A stretch of DNA of 12,119 nucleotides from Candidatus Dadabacteria bacterium RIFCSPHIGHO2_12_FULL_53_21 (GTDB taxonomy: Bacteria > Desulfobacterota_D > UBA1144 > Nemesobacterales > UBA2774). Both the position numbers and the translations under genes were made by a program. Of this stretch, positions 5,592-12,119 are shown piece after piece; positions within the stretch are counted from its first letter, which is position 1, and each line of letters opens with the position of its first letter. Location of the stretch: contig MFCJ01000141.1 of NCBI GenBank assembly GCA_001775255.1, forward strand, positions 973 through 13,091. The letters are read 5' to 3'. The notes beneath the pieces are model-generated. The model was not told the origin of the DNA. It ran no database searches and worked only from the letters and a program-made list of their open reading frames with translations.

Positions 5592-7891
5592 CTCGTGCGC
5601 CTCTCGTTTATCTGACTCAAATCTATAAACACTTCCCTCGGCTTCCCGGCGACTTCCTGGGGACCGACCACGCCCTCTTTTTCCATTATTTCCACTATCC
5701 GGGCAGCTCTATTATAACCTATTTTGAGCTTCCTCTGGAGCATGGATATGGAGGCCTGACCGGTCTCGGCTATCGTCCTGAGCGCATCGAAATAGAGCTC
5801 GTCCTTTTCGCTCTCGAGATCTTCGCCGCCCTCCGATTCCTCTATATACGTAATCTCTTCGTTGTATATGGGCTTACCCTGGGATTTGATATACTCGGTT
5901 ATCCCCTCCCTTTCCTCGTCCGATATCAAAGCGCCCTGTATCCTGAGGAGCCTCGATGTCCCCGGCTCGAGGAAGAGCATGTCCCCCTTCCCAAGGAGCC
6001 TCTCCGCCCCGCCCGTGTCGAGAATTATACGGGAGTCGATCTTCGACGATACGAGGAACGATATCCTGGCCGGAAAATTCGCCTTTATAAGACCCGCCAC
6101 TATATCCGCCGACGGGCGCTGTGTCGCGACAATCAGGTGAATACCCGCGGCGCGCGCCTTCTGAGAGAGCCTGGTAATCGATTCCTTTAATTCATTCGGC
6201 GCAATCATCATCAGGTCGGCGAGCTCGTCGAGCACGATGACGATGTAAGGGAGCAGCTTGTCCCACTTGTCTTCCGTCTTGAGTTTTTCGACGTTTTTAT
6301 TGTGCGTCTCTATGTCCCTCACGCCCTCCTCGGACAGTATCCTGTACCTCTTTTCCATCTCCTCCACAGCCCACCTGAGGGCGGCAGCCGCCTTTTTCGG
6401 CTCGGTGACCACGGGGTGGAGAAGGTGGGGGATGTCCTCATAGACCGATAGCTCCAGCATCTTGGGGTCTATCATTATGAATTTCAGCTCGTAAGGGCTC
6501 GCTTTATAGAGCATGCTGGTGATAACCGCGTTCAGGAGCACGCTCTTTCCCGAGCCGGTCGTACCGGCTATCATCAGGTGGGGAGCCTTCCTCAGGTCCA
6601 TGTAAAAAGGAAGACCCGATATGTCCTTGCCGAGGGCGAGCGTCAGCATCGACTTCCTCTTGGAAAACTCTACGTCTTCCAGAAGCTCCCTCAGCACGAC
6701 CGTTTCCCTCTTCGCGTTAGGGACCTCTATCCCGATTACGTCCTTCCCCGGAATCGGGGCTATTATCCTTATACTGAGGGCGCTGAGTCCCATTGCCAGA
6801 TCGTTCTCAAGCGCCGCTATCCTGTTTATTTTTATGCCGGGAGCAGGCTTATATTCGAACATCGTAATTACCGGGCCCGGCCTTATTTCAGTGACCTTTC
6901 CCGAAACGCCGAAATCCCTCAGCTTTTCCTCTATAAGCCTCGCCTTCTGGTAAACCGCATCCCGGTCTATCTCCACTGCGGATTCCATCTTCGGATCGAG
7001 CAGGTCGTGAGGGGGGAGCTTGTAGTCTCTATGTATGACTTCTTTTTTATGGAAGAAATCCTCTAGACCCTTGAGCTTGGGCTGCTCCACCACTATTTCA
7101 GGCATATCGTCATCGAGGGCCTCGTCTTCTTCCTCCTCATCTTCCTCGTGGAGATCGTCCTCGAAAAGGGCTATATCGTCCTCGGCCTTCTTCTTCCCGT
7201 TAAGCTTTATGATGCCGTTTCCCTTCGTCCGCGCGGGCCTAACCTCGGCGCGCATCTTCGGTTTGGTTAGGGATTTTTTTAGATATACGAAAAATTCCCC
7301 GGACGCCATGACGAAATACTTCGATAATGCGTACGATTTCTCCGCTATAAACATCGAAACACTTCCGAGCGCCCCCAGTAAATCCGAGAGAGTAATCCCC
7401 GATATTATTATTAAACTCACGAGAAGGACTATGGTTACAATGAGGTAAGAACCGATATCCCCGGCGACGCTGTCCCTCATTATAGAGGCGACGGTGACAC
7501 CAACCCACCCCCCGGCGGGGGTGAAGCCGAGAAGCCCGGTATTCGGGTACAGGAGCCCCAGAAGCACCATAACGGAAACAAGGAGGAGGAATGCGGAGGC
7601 GGTCTTTCTGTATAGGTTTCCGCCGGCCCGGTTTATGAAAACGACGACCGACGTATAAAAGAGGACTAGCGGCACGACGAAGGCGCATACGCCGAACGCC
7701 ATTCCGAGAATGCCCGATATATAAACGCCTATGGAACCCATGGCGCCCTTGACGTCGACGCCGGTTTTTCCACTGTAGAAAACGAGACTCAGGGCCGAGA
7801 ATAGCCCGACCGTAAACAATAATGCGGCTATTATCTCCCTGACTATATAGTCGGAGGAATGGTCTCTGGCACTGCTTTTTCTTTTAGCCAT
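5588..7891 (-). CDS. ftsK: DNA translocase FtsK
   Basis: Septum-anchored hexameric ATPase that pumps chromosomal DNA and activates Xer recombination at dif during division. The 767 residues show the standard order. About four to five hydrophobic segments lie between 18 and 182. A short linker (about 205-290) has a highly acidic run near 244-264. The alpha and beta motor domains follow, with Walker A GTTGSGKS (443-450), Walker B IVIVLDE (550-556) and ATQRPS (589-594). The DNA-reading gamma winged helix is at about 697-758. The linker is far shorter than in Escherichia coli and closer to SpoIIIE-like lengths. The ATG at 7891 has only a weak purine stretch (AAGAATAG) before it and a strong promoter just upstream. 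lolA follows with a four-base overlap. Confidence 0.97.
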   Translation of the reverse strand: MAKRKSSARDHSSDYIVREIIAALLFTVGLFSALSLVFYSGKTGVDVKGAMGSIGVYISGILGMAFGVCAFVVPLVLFYTSVVVFINRAGGNLYRKTASAFLLLVSVMVLLGLLYPNTGLLGFTPAGGWVGVTVASIMRDSVAGDIGSYLIVTIVLLVSLIIISGITLSDLLGALGSVSMFIAEKSYALSKYFVMASGEFFVYLKKSLTKPKMRAEVRPARTKGNGIIKLNGKKKAEDDIALFEDDLHEEDEEEEDEALDDDMPEIVVEQPKLKGLEDFFHKKEVIHRDYKLPPHDLLDPKMESAVEIDRDAVYQKARLIEEKLRDFGVSGKVTEIRPGPVITMFEYKPAPGIKINRIAALENDLAMGLSALSIRIIAPIPGKDVIGIEVPNAKRETVVLRELLEDVEFSKRKSMLTLALGKDISGLPFYMDLRKAPHLMIAGTTGSGKSVLLNAVITSMLYKASPYELKFIMIDPKMLELSVYEDIPHLLHPVVTEPKKAAAALRWAVEEMEKRYRILSEEGVRDIETHNKNVEKLKTEDKWDKLLPYIVIVLDELADLMMIAPNELKESITRLSQKARAAGIHLIVATQRPSADIVAGLIKANFPARISFLVSSKIDSRIILDTGGAERLLGKGDMLFLEPGTSRLLRIQGALISDEEREGITEYIKSQGKPIYNEEITYIEESEGGEDLESEKDELYFDALRTIAETGQASISMLQRKLKIGYNRAARIVEIMEKEGVVGPQEVAGKPREVFIDLSQINERRTS

Positions 7892-7906
7892 CTATTCTTA
7901 AAGCTA

Positions 7907-7935
7907 ATTATACAATATTCGGGATAAGTAATCAA
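7907..7935 (-). promoter_or_regulatory. Sigma-70-type promoter for ftsK-lolA
   Basis: On the minus strand TTGATT (7935-7930) and a perfect TATAAT (7912-7907) are separated by exactly 17 bases. Transcription would begin near 7900, only about nine bases before the ftsK ATG at 7891, giving a very short leader. The -35 is one arm of a dyad, AATCAA (7930-7935) and TTGATT (7941-7946) around AATTG, which could be an operator. The remaining 7947-8073 region is noncoding; I see only short imperfect inverted repeats in it. Confidence 0.6.
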
Positions 7936-8073
7936 AATTGTTGATTTTCAAAGTTACAACTCCCCCAATACAGGAATAAATTACCCTATTCGTGCGCGCG
8001 AATTCATATAACCAGGCGTGAATCACCGATAGAAAAGGGAAATTGTCTAATGAAAACGGGCAATTAGAACCGT

Positions 8074-9537
8074 TCAGCCGCCGTGAAACGCCATCAGTAC
8101 GGAGCCCGCGGCCTTTATTGCCAGGTCCCATGAGTCGAGCGGAAACACGCCCAGGAGGAGTGTTCCCAGGGAAAGGACGACAAGCGCGACCGAAGACGCG
8201 ATTTTGAATGACGGGAAGGCAACTGTCTCTTCCTTCATGTATGCGTACACAAGCACTCTCAGATAATAATAGGCAGAGACTACGCTGCTTAGTATGCCGA
8301 TTACGGCGAGCCAGTAAAATCCGGCCTGCACTGCGGATAAGAACACCCTGTACTTTGCGAAGAAGCCTATAGTGGGCGGAATGCCGGCCAACGAGAACAT
8401 GAATATGCCAAGCGCCAGGGCGAGGAATGGCCTCCTGCCCCAGAGTCCCGCAATGTCCTCGAACGTCTCGCACTCATGCCCGTCGCGGGAGAGGTACGAC
8501 AATACGCCGAATGCCCCCAGGTTCATGAACGTGTAGGCGAAGAGGTAGTAAATAACGCTCCCGACGCCGAGCTCTTTCCCGCCGTAAGCCGCTACAACGC
8601 CCACAAGGGCATATCCCGCGTGCGCGATGCTCGAGTATGCGAGCATGCGTTTTATGCTCTTCTGGGTTATGGCCGCGATATTGCCGACTATCATGGTGAA
8701 TATCGCCACTATCCAGAGGACGGGCATTATGCTCACCTGGAGCTGGTAGAAACCCTCGAAAATCACCCTCAGCAGAATCGCGAAGGCTGCGGCCTTCACC
8801 CCGACTGACATAAAAGCGGTAGCCGTCATAGGGGCCCCTTCGTAAACGTCGGGCACCCACTGGTGGAGTGGGAACGCGCCTATCTTGAAGAGGAATCCCA
8901 CGAGCACGAGGGCGCTTCCGGCTACGAAAAGCGGGTTCGCGACGTCGAAATTCTTGAATATCTCGCTCAGGTAAATCGAGCCCGATGCACCGTATAGCAG
9001 GGCAATCCCGTAAAGGAGTATCGCCGAGGAGAAACCGCCTAAAACGAGATACTTGATACCCGCTTCGGTCGAGCGCGGGGAGTTCCTGTTAAAGGCCGAC
9101 ATCACGTAAACTGAAATCGACATTATCTCGAAGCCGAGAAAAAGGGACATGAATTCCGTGGCCGAGGCCAGAATCATCATCCCTGAAGTGGAAAAAAGTA
9201 TGAGGGCATAGAATTCGCTCGTGTAATGTATGAAGCCGGTCAAATAATCCTTTGAAAAAACGACTGCAACTGCTGCGCCTAGTAAGAAAATAACGTTGAA
9301 ATACGCGGCAAACTGGTCGAGCGACAGCGCCCCTGAAAAAGCGGACATATCGCCGCCGAACCTCTTTAAATTCAGAATGAAACCGAGCGTGAGCCCCGCG
9401 AGCGCTATCCAGAAAAGGTTCTTTTTCACCTCACCCTTGGTTATCGGGTCGAGGACCATGAGTACAATGCCGGCAGCAATTAAAGAGATTTCGGGGCCTA
9501 TGAGCAGGGTGCTTTTAAGAACTTCGCTCAGATCCAT
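8074..9537 (-). CDS. nuoN: NADH-quinone oxidoreductase subunit N, stand-alone
   Basis: Antiporter-like proton-pumping membrane subunit of complex I (ND2 homologue). The 487 residues are hydrophobic throughout, with about 14 membrane segments, the normal bacterial length. Charged residues expected in the proton path are present: E137 in GFEIMSISVY, K162, K218 in LFKIGAFPLHQWVPDVYEGAP, K248 and K395 in GFFAKYRVF. They line up with E133, K158, K217, K247 and K395 known in Escherichia coli NuoN. YSSIAHAGY (301-309) is another family motif. The ATG at 9537 has GGAG nine bases upstream. Unusually, it is alone: the gene before it is moeB-like, the one after is ftsK, and nuoABCD lie on the opposite strand. 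NuoL and NuoM are related, but length and motifs favour NuoN. Confidence 0.93.
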   Translation of the reverse strand: MDLSEVLKSTLLIGPEISLIAAGIVLMVLDPITKGEVKKNLFWIALAGLTLGFILNLKRFGGDMSAFSGALSLDQFAAYFNVIFLLGAAVAVVFSKDYLTGFIHYTSEFYALILFSTSGMMILASATEFMSLFLGFEIMSISVYVMSAFNRNSPRSTEAGIKYLVLGGFSSAILLYGIALLYGASGSIYLSEIFKNFDVANPLFVAGSALVLVGFLFKIGAFPLHQWVPDVYEGAPMTATAFMSVGVKAAAFAILLRVIFEGFYQLQVSIMPVLWIVAIFTMIVGNIAAITQKSIKRMLAYSSIAHAGYALVGVVAAYGGKELGVGSVIYYLFAYTFMNLGAFGVLSYLSRDGHECETFEDIAGLWGRRPFLALALGIFMFSLAGIPPTIGFFAKYRVFLSAVQAGFYWLAVIGILSSVVSAYYYLRVLVYAYMKEETVAFPSFKIASSVALVVLSLGTLLLGVFPLDSWDLAIKAAGSVLMAFHGG

Positions 9538-9593
9538 TCAGGAATTCTCCGACTTAAGTGTGCGTAAAAAGCGAGGTGGATTTTCGGGAGTTT

Positions 9594-9622
9594 AGTATGT
9601 GGGAGCGAGGGGGGGTTGTCAA
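9594..9622 (-). promoter_or_regulatory. Likely nuoN promoter
   Basis: On the minus strand a perfect TTGACA (9622-9617) and CATACT (9599-9594, four of six matches to TATAAT) are 17 bases apart. The spacer holds a run of seven C. The predicted transcription start is near 9587, about 50 bases before the nuoN ATG. It lies in the 97-base gap after the moeB-like gene, where I see no clear terminator, so read-through from the sulfur operon is also possible. Confidence 0.5.
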
Positions 9623-9634
9623 GTTCGAGAGGCG

Positions 9635-10456
9635 TCAGGAAAGGGGTGAGCCTTCGATATCGCAGTCAGGCTGGGAGACCTCTTCGACACCGTGGATCGC
9701 GGGGCTTGCGCCGCAGAGCCGGCACCCGGGGTCCTTCTTGATCGCGACCGAATTGAACGACATGTTGAGGGCGTTGAATACGAGCAGGCGGTCCGTGAGC
9801 GGCTCGCCTATCCCGAGTATCTGCTTCAGCGTCTCGAGAGCCTGCATCGTGCCTATCGTGCCCGCCGCGGCGCCCAGGATGCCCGCTTCCTGGCAGCTCG
9901 GGACCATACCCTTCGGCGGGAGCTCCGGATAGAGGCACCTGTAACAAGCCCCTCCCGCATGTGTCTTGAATACGGCGACCTGCCCTTCGAACTGGAATAT
10001 AGCGCCCGACACGAGCGTCTTCCTCTCGAAATAACACGCGTCGTTCACGAGGTATCTCGTCGGGAAATTATCCGAGCCGTCGACGACAATATCGTAGCCC
10101 CTTATCAGCTCGCGTATGTTGTCCTTTGTAACGTGTCCGTCATGAAGGACGATATTTACATCCGGGTTTAACTTTTCGAGCTTCTCACCGGCCGATTCCG
10201 TTTTGGGCTTGCCTATGTCTTCAGTGTAATGAAGCACCTGCCTGTGGAGGTTCGAGATATCCACCCTGTCAGAGTCAGCTATGCCTATAGTGCCCACCCC
10301 GGCAGCTGCCAGATAAAGAGCTGCGGGCGATCCGAGCCCACCGATCCCGAGGCAGAATACCCTCGACTTGAGGAGCATCTCCTGTCCGGCGCCCCCGACC
10401 TCGGGCAGCAGTATGTGCCTGCTGTACCTGTATATCTGCTCTTCCGTTAACCGCAT
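9635..10456 (-). CDS. E1-like adenylyltransferase, MoeB/ThiF family
   Basis: ATP-dependent enzyme that adenylates the C-terminal glycine of a ubiquitin-like sulfur carrier (MoaD, ThiS or CysO type) so it can become a thiocarboxylate. From the ATG at 10456 it has 273 residues. RYSRHILLPEVGGAGQ (10-25) is the family N-terminus. The nucleotide loop is GIGGLGSP (37-44), and R13, D61, R72, K85 and D129 match MoeB active-site positions. C188 in PSCQEAG is the possible catalytic cysteine. Zinc ligands are C171, C174, C245 and C248. There is no C-terminal rhodanese domain, unlike MoeZ. An in-frame TTG at 10474 would add six residues and overlap the preceding gene by 11 bases; the ATG has GAGAGG just before it and is preferred. 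Given its operon, it probably serves cysteine synthesis or another thiocarboxylate route rather than molybdopterin alone. Confidence 0.9.
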   Translation of the reverse strand: MRLTEEQIYRYSRHILLPEVGGAGQEMLLKSRVFCLGIGGLGSPAALYLAAAGVGTIGIADSDRVDISNLHRQVLHYTEDIGKPKTESAGEKLEKLNPDVNIVLHDGHVTKDNIRELIRGYDIVVDGSDNFPTRYLVNDACYFERKTLVSGAIFQFEGQVAVFKTHAGGACYRCLYPELPPKGMVPSCQEAGILGAAAGTIGTMQALETLKQILGIGEPLTDRLLVFNALNMSFNSVAIKKDPGCRLCGASPAIHGVEEVSQPDCDIEGSPLS

Positions 10457-10463
10457 TTTCCTC

Positions 10464-10877
10464 TCAGCCCTCAACTAATTCTACAGCGTCTTCTATAAAC
10501 CCGGAATCGAAATCCTCGAGCACCCAGGCCCGGGCGTCGTTATATTTACCGCCGTTTATAGAGAAAATCATGTATACCCATTCGGGCCACGCCCTCTGCC
10601 TGTCCGTTTCGGAGGCGATTGACGGGTGGTCGGGGTGCGAGTGGTATATGCCCACTATCTCGAGACCGTTCCCCCTCGCCCATTCGTCGGCCTCCTTAAA
10701 CGATACGGGGTCGAGGTCATACCTGTCGTGGGCCCTTTCGGTGTTGAGGTTCCGGCATTCTCTATAATGCGTGATCATGCCGTCAGCCCCTATAAGCACC
10801 CCGCAGACCTCATGGGGGAAGCCCGACTCTGCGTGCTTTATAATCCCGCCGTGAACCGACTTGAGAATCCTTACCAC
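10464..10877 (-). CDS. M67 family (JAMM) metallopeptidase, Mec-like
   Basis: Predicted zinc isopeptidase of 137 residues. In the related Mycobacterium system, Mec cuts cysteine from the C-terminus of the carrier CysO. The complete JAMM motif is visible: E23 in PHEVCGVLIG, then YHSHPDHPSIASETD, in which H79, H81 and D92 bind zinc (His-x-His, ten residues, Asp) and S89 stabilises the transition state. All active-site residues are kept, so it should be active. It starts with GTG at 10877, overlapping the cysM-like gene by seven bases, with a GGGGGGA tract upstream. The moeB-like ATG is seven bases beyond its stop. The fold is certain; the substrate is inferred from the neighbours. Confidence 0.92.
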   Translation of the reverse strand: MVRILKSVHGGIIKHAESGFPHEVCGVLIGADGMITHYRECRNLNTERAHDRYDLDPVSFKEADEWARGNGLEIVGIYHSHPDHPSIASETDRQRAWPEWVYMIFSINGGKYNDARAWVLEDFDSGFIEDAVELVEG

Positions 10878-11818
10878 CAGATCCCCCCGCTCAGATACCT
10901 GTACCCGCCGTCCGGAAAAACTGTGACAAGGACGCCCTCTTTCAGCTTCTTCGCGTACTCGATTGTCGCGAAGGCAACGGCGCCGCCGGAATGACCTATG
11001 AAAATCCCTTCCTTCTTCAGAAGCTCCTTCATGAAATCATACGCGTCTTCAGTAGTAATCCTGATGAGCTCGTCAGGGTAGGCGGAATCGTAAATTCCGG
11101 GGACGATCGAGGTAGGCATATGCTTCATGCCTTCGAGCCCGTGCAAGGCTTCGGCAGGCTCGACCGCTATCGCTACTATTTCAGGATTGAACTCCTTCAG
11201 CCTCTTCGACGTGCCCATAAAAGTCCCGCTCGTGCCAAGCCCGGCAACAAAGTGAGTTACCCTGCCCTCCGTCTGCTCCCAGATTTCCACGGCAGTGGAA
11301 TCGTAATGCGATTTCGGGTTCTCGGGGTTGTTGTATTGATCGGGCATGAAATATTTTTCGGGGTTTTCGGCCTTAAGCTCTCTCGCAAGCCTTATCGCCC
11401 CGTCAGAGCCCTCGAGCGGGTCCGAGTATATTATCTTCGAACCGAAAGCCTGTAGGGTCTTTTTTCTCTCGATATTGATATTTTCAGGTATCACCAGCTC
11501 CACTTTATACCCGAGGGCGGCGCCTATCATGGCGTAGGCGATAGCCGTGTTCCCGGAGGAGGAATCCATCAGGATTTTATCGGGAGTGAGCTTTCCGGTA
11601 CGGATCCCGTCGAGGATCATCCAGAGGGCGGGCCTGTCCTTTACGGAGCCCCCGGGGTTAAACCATTCCGCCTTGGCGTAGACCTCGACACCGGGAGAGA
11701 GATCCTCCGTAACGTGAGTCAGCTTGATAAGCGGGGTATCCCCGACCAAATCGATTACGGAATCCGCCTTCTTCAGTCTCGTTTCAAGCGATTTTTTTCT
11801 TGCCAGGGAATAATCCAT
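10871..11818 (-). CDS. PLP-dependent cysteine synthase, CysM/CysK family
   Basis: Makes cysteine from an activated serine (O-acetyl- or O-phosphoserine) and a sulfur donor. From the ATG at 11818 it has 315 residues. K60 in FNPGGSVKDRP is the Schiff-base lysine. SSSGNTA (86-92) is the substrate loop, GLGTSGT (193-199) the PLP phosphate loop, and S277 in GHSGGA the pyridine-nitrogen serine. The ATG directly overlaps the upstream TGA as TGATG; an in-frame TTG one codon earlier is less likely. It ends shortly after FPDGGYRYLS, with no long C-terminal tail. Lying between a TusA-like gene and a Mec-like gene, it may use a carrier-bound thiocarboxylate rather than free sulfide, as Mycobacterium CysM does. 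This is inference; residues cannot separate the donors reliably. Confidence 0.9.
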   Translation of the reverse strand: MDYSLARKKSLETRLKKADSVIDLVGDTPLIKLTHVTEDLSPGVEVYAKAEWFNPGGSVKDRPALWMILDGIRTGKLTPDKILMDSSSGNTAIAYAMIGAALGYKVELVIPENINIERKKTLQAFGSKIIYSDPLEGSDGAIRLARELKAENPEKYFMPDQYNNPENPKSHYDSTAVEIWEQTEGRVTHFVAGLGTSGTFMGTSKRLKEFNPEIVAIAVEPAEALHGLEGMKHMPTSIVPGIYDSAYPDELIRITTEDAYDFMKELLKKEGIFIGHSGGAVAFATIEYAKKLKEGVLVTVFPDGGYRYLSGGIWW

Positions 11819-12054
11819 CAACGACGCTCAATAAGGAGTTTATAGAACTCTCCATCCTGCCTGACATCGAGAATTTTATGCCCTTCGGCCATGATACTCT
11901 TGGGAACGTTGGTTAAGGGCTCCCCGTCCCTGAGTATGACTTCGAGCACCTGCCCCGAAGTCATGGTTTCAAGCTTGAGCTTGGTTTTCACGTACGTCAT
12001 CGGGCAGATCTCTTTGGTAATATCTATCTGTGTATCGACCTTCCGAGTCTCCAT
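11818..12054 (-). CDS. TusA/SirA-family sulfur relay protein
   Basis: Small protein of 78 residues expected to carry sulfur as a persulfide on a conserved cysteine and hand it to a partner. The TusA pattern is present: C17 in DITKEICPMTYVKTKL, a helix, then MTSGQVLEVILRDGEP and NVPKSIMAEGHKIL. The usual CPxP motif is CPMT here, with threonine in place of the second proline. The ATG at 12054 is preceded by GGGAGG ten bases upstream. The TGA stop overlaps the cysM-like ATG by one base, so translation is coupled. It is the first visible gene of the sulfur operon and probably supplies sulfur to the carrier or synthase made from the same transcript. Classic TusA (tRNA 2-thiouridine) is possible but the context argues against it. 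Confidence 0.88.
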   Translation of the reverse strand: METRKVDTQIDITKEICPMTYVKTKLKLETMTSGQVLEVILRDGEPLTNVPKSIMAEGHKILDVRQDGEFYKLLIERR

Positions 12055-12119
12055 TTCTCACTAACCTCCCTCACTATCCCCCTTTAAAATTTAAATAATT
12101 GTATTCCAAAGAGTACCAT
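12055..12119 (-). promoter_or_regulatory. Leader and ribosome-binding site of the sulfur operon (cut by window edge)
   Basis: On the minus strand an AT-rich stretch (12104-12083) leads into GGGGGATAG and then GGGAGG at 12070-12065, the ribosome-binding site of the TusA-like gene. TTGGAA (12109-12104) could be a -35, but no good -10 is properly spaced. No end of a ThiS/MoaD-like carrier gene (which would finish in Gly-Gly) is seen in these 65 bases. Confidence 0.4.

Noticed and set aside
8041..8068. Possible terminator after nuoN (TCTAAT at 8046-8051 with ATTAGA at 8063-8068; AATTG at 8041-8045 with CAATT at 8061-8065)
   Set aside because: The arms are short, AT-rich and mutually exclusive, with no T run properly placed, so I did not list it.
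7904..8473. 189-residue minus-strand frame covering the ftsK-nuoN gap and the end of nuoN
   Set aside because: Two thirds of it is another frame of nuoN, the remainder is AT-rich promoter sequence, and it shows no family motif.
9692..10171. 159-residue plus-strand frame opposite the moeB-like gene
   Set aside because: All MoeB active-site and zinc residues are encoded on the minus strand; this frame has no features.
12083..12119. Eleven-codon frame entering from the right edge before the TusA-like gene
   Set aside because: It ends in LFKF, not Gly-Gly as a ThiS/CysO carrier would, and is too short to assess.

Overview
The window is from a Gram-negative bacterial chromosome of moderate GC content. 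It carries a LolA-type lipoprotein carrier, which implies an outer membrane, four complete respiratory complex I genes (nuoA, B, C, D) as separate cistrons, an orphan nuoN, an FtsK translocase and a sulfur-transfer operon. There are no tRNAs, rRNAs, insertion sequences, CRISPR arrays or phage genes. Codon use (many AGG arginine and ATA isoleucine codons, several TTG/GTG starts) looks uniform across the genes, so I see no sign of recent transfer. The lineage cannot be fixed from this sequence. The separate nuoC and nuoD, the ftsK-lolA pair and the cysteine-synthase/M67/MoeB cluster would fit a deltaproteobacterium-like or Dadabacteria-like lineage, but that is a guess.

Layout, left to right. 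Positions 1-1701 (minus strand) hold a three-gene unit transcribed leftwards: a secreted DUF4412-like protein, a small secreted four-cysteine protein, and a pseudouridine synthase of the RsuA/RluB family cut by the window edge. A 138-base divergent intergenic region follows. Positions 1840-4423 (plus) are nuoA-nuoB-nuoC-nuoD, tightly packed, encoding the quinone-reducing connection of complex I and one membrane subunit. A convergent region with nested inverted repeats separates nuoD from the next minus-strand unit. Positions 4560-7891 (minus) are ftsK, then lolA (4-base overlap), then a small secreted protein of unknown function. A 182-base gap carries a near-consensus promoter for ftsK. Positions 8074-9537 (minus) are a stand-alone nuoN with its own likely promoter. 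Positions 9635-12054 (minus) are tusA-like, cysM-like, M67/JAMM peptidase and moeB/thiF-like genes, nearly all touching or overlapping.

How the genes work together. NuoA-D and NuoN belong to the same NADH:quinone oxidoreductase, but nuoE to nuoM are absent from the window, so the complex I genes are dispersed in this genome. FtsK (chromosome segregation at division) and LolA (lipoprotein delivery to the outer membrane) form a conserved cell-envelope/division pair. The right-hand operon has the parts of protein-thiocarboxylate sulfur chemistry: an E1-like enzyme to activate a carrier C-terminus, a TusA-like sulfur relay protein, a CysM-like synthase, and a JAMM protease that would release cysteine from the carrier. 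This resembles the Mycobacterium CysO-CysM-Mec system, except that no ThiS/MoaD/CysO-like carrier gene is visible in the window. That cluster, and the split complex I locus, are the points most worth following up.
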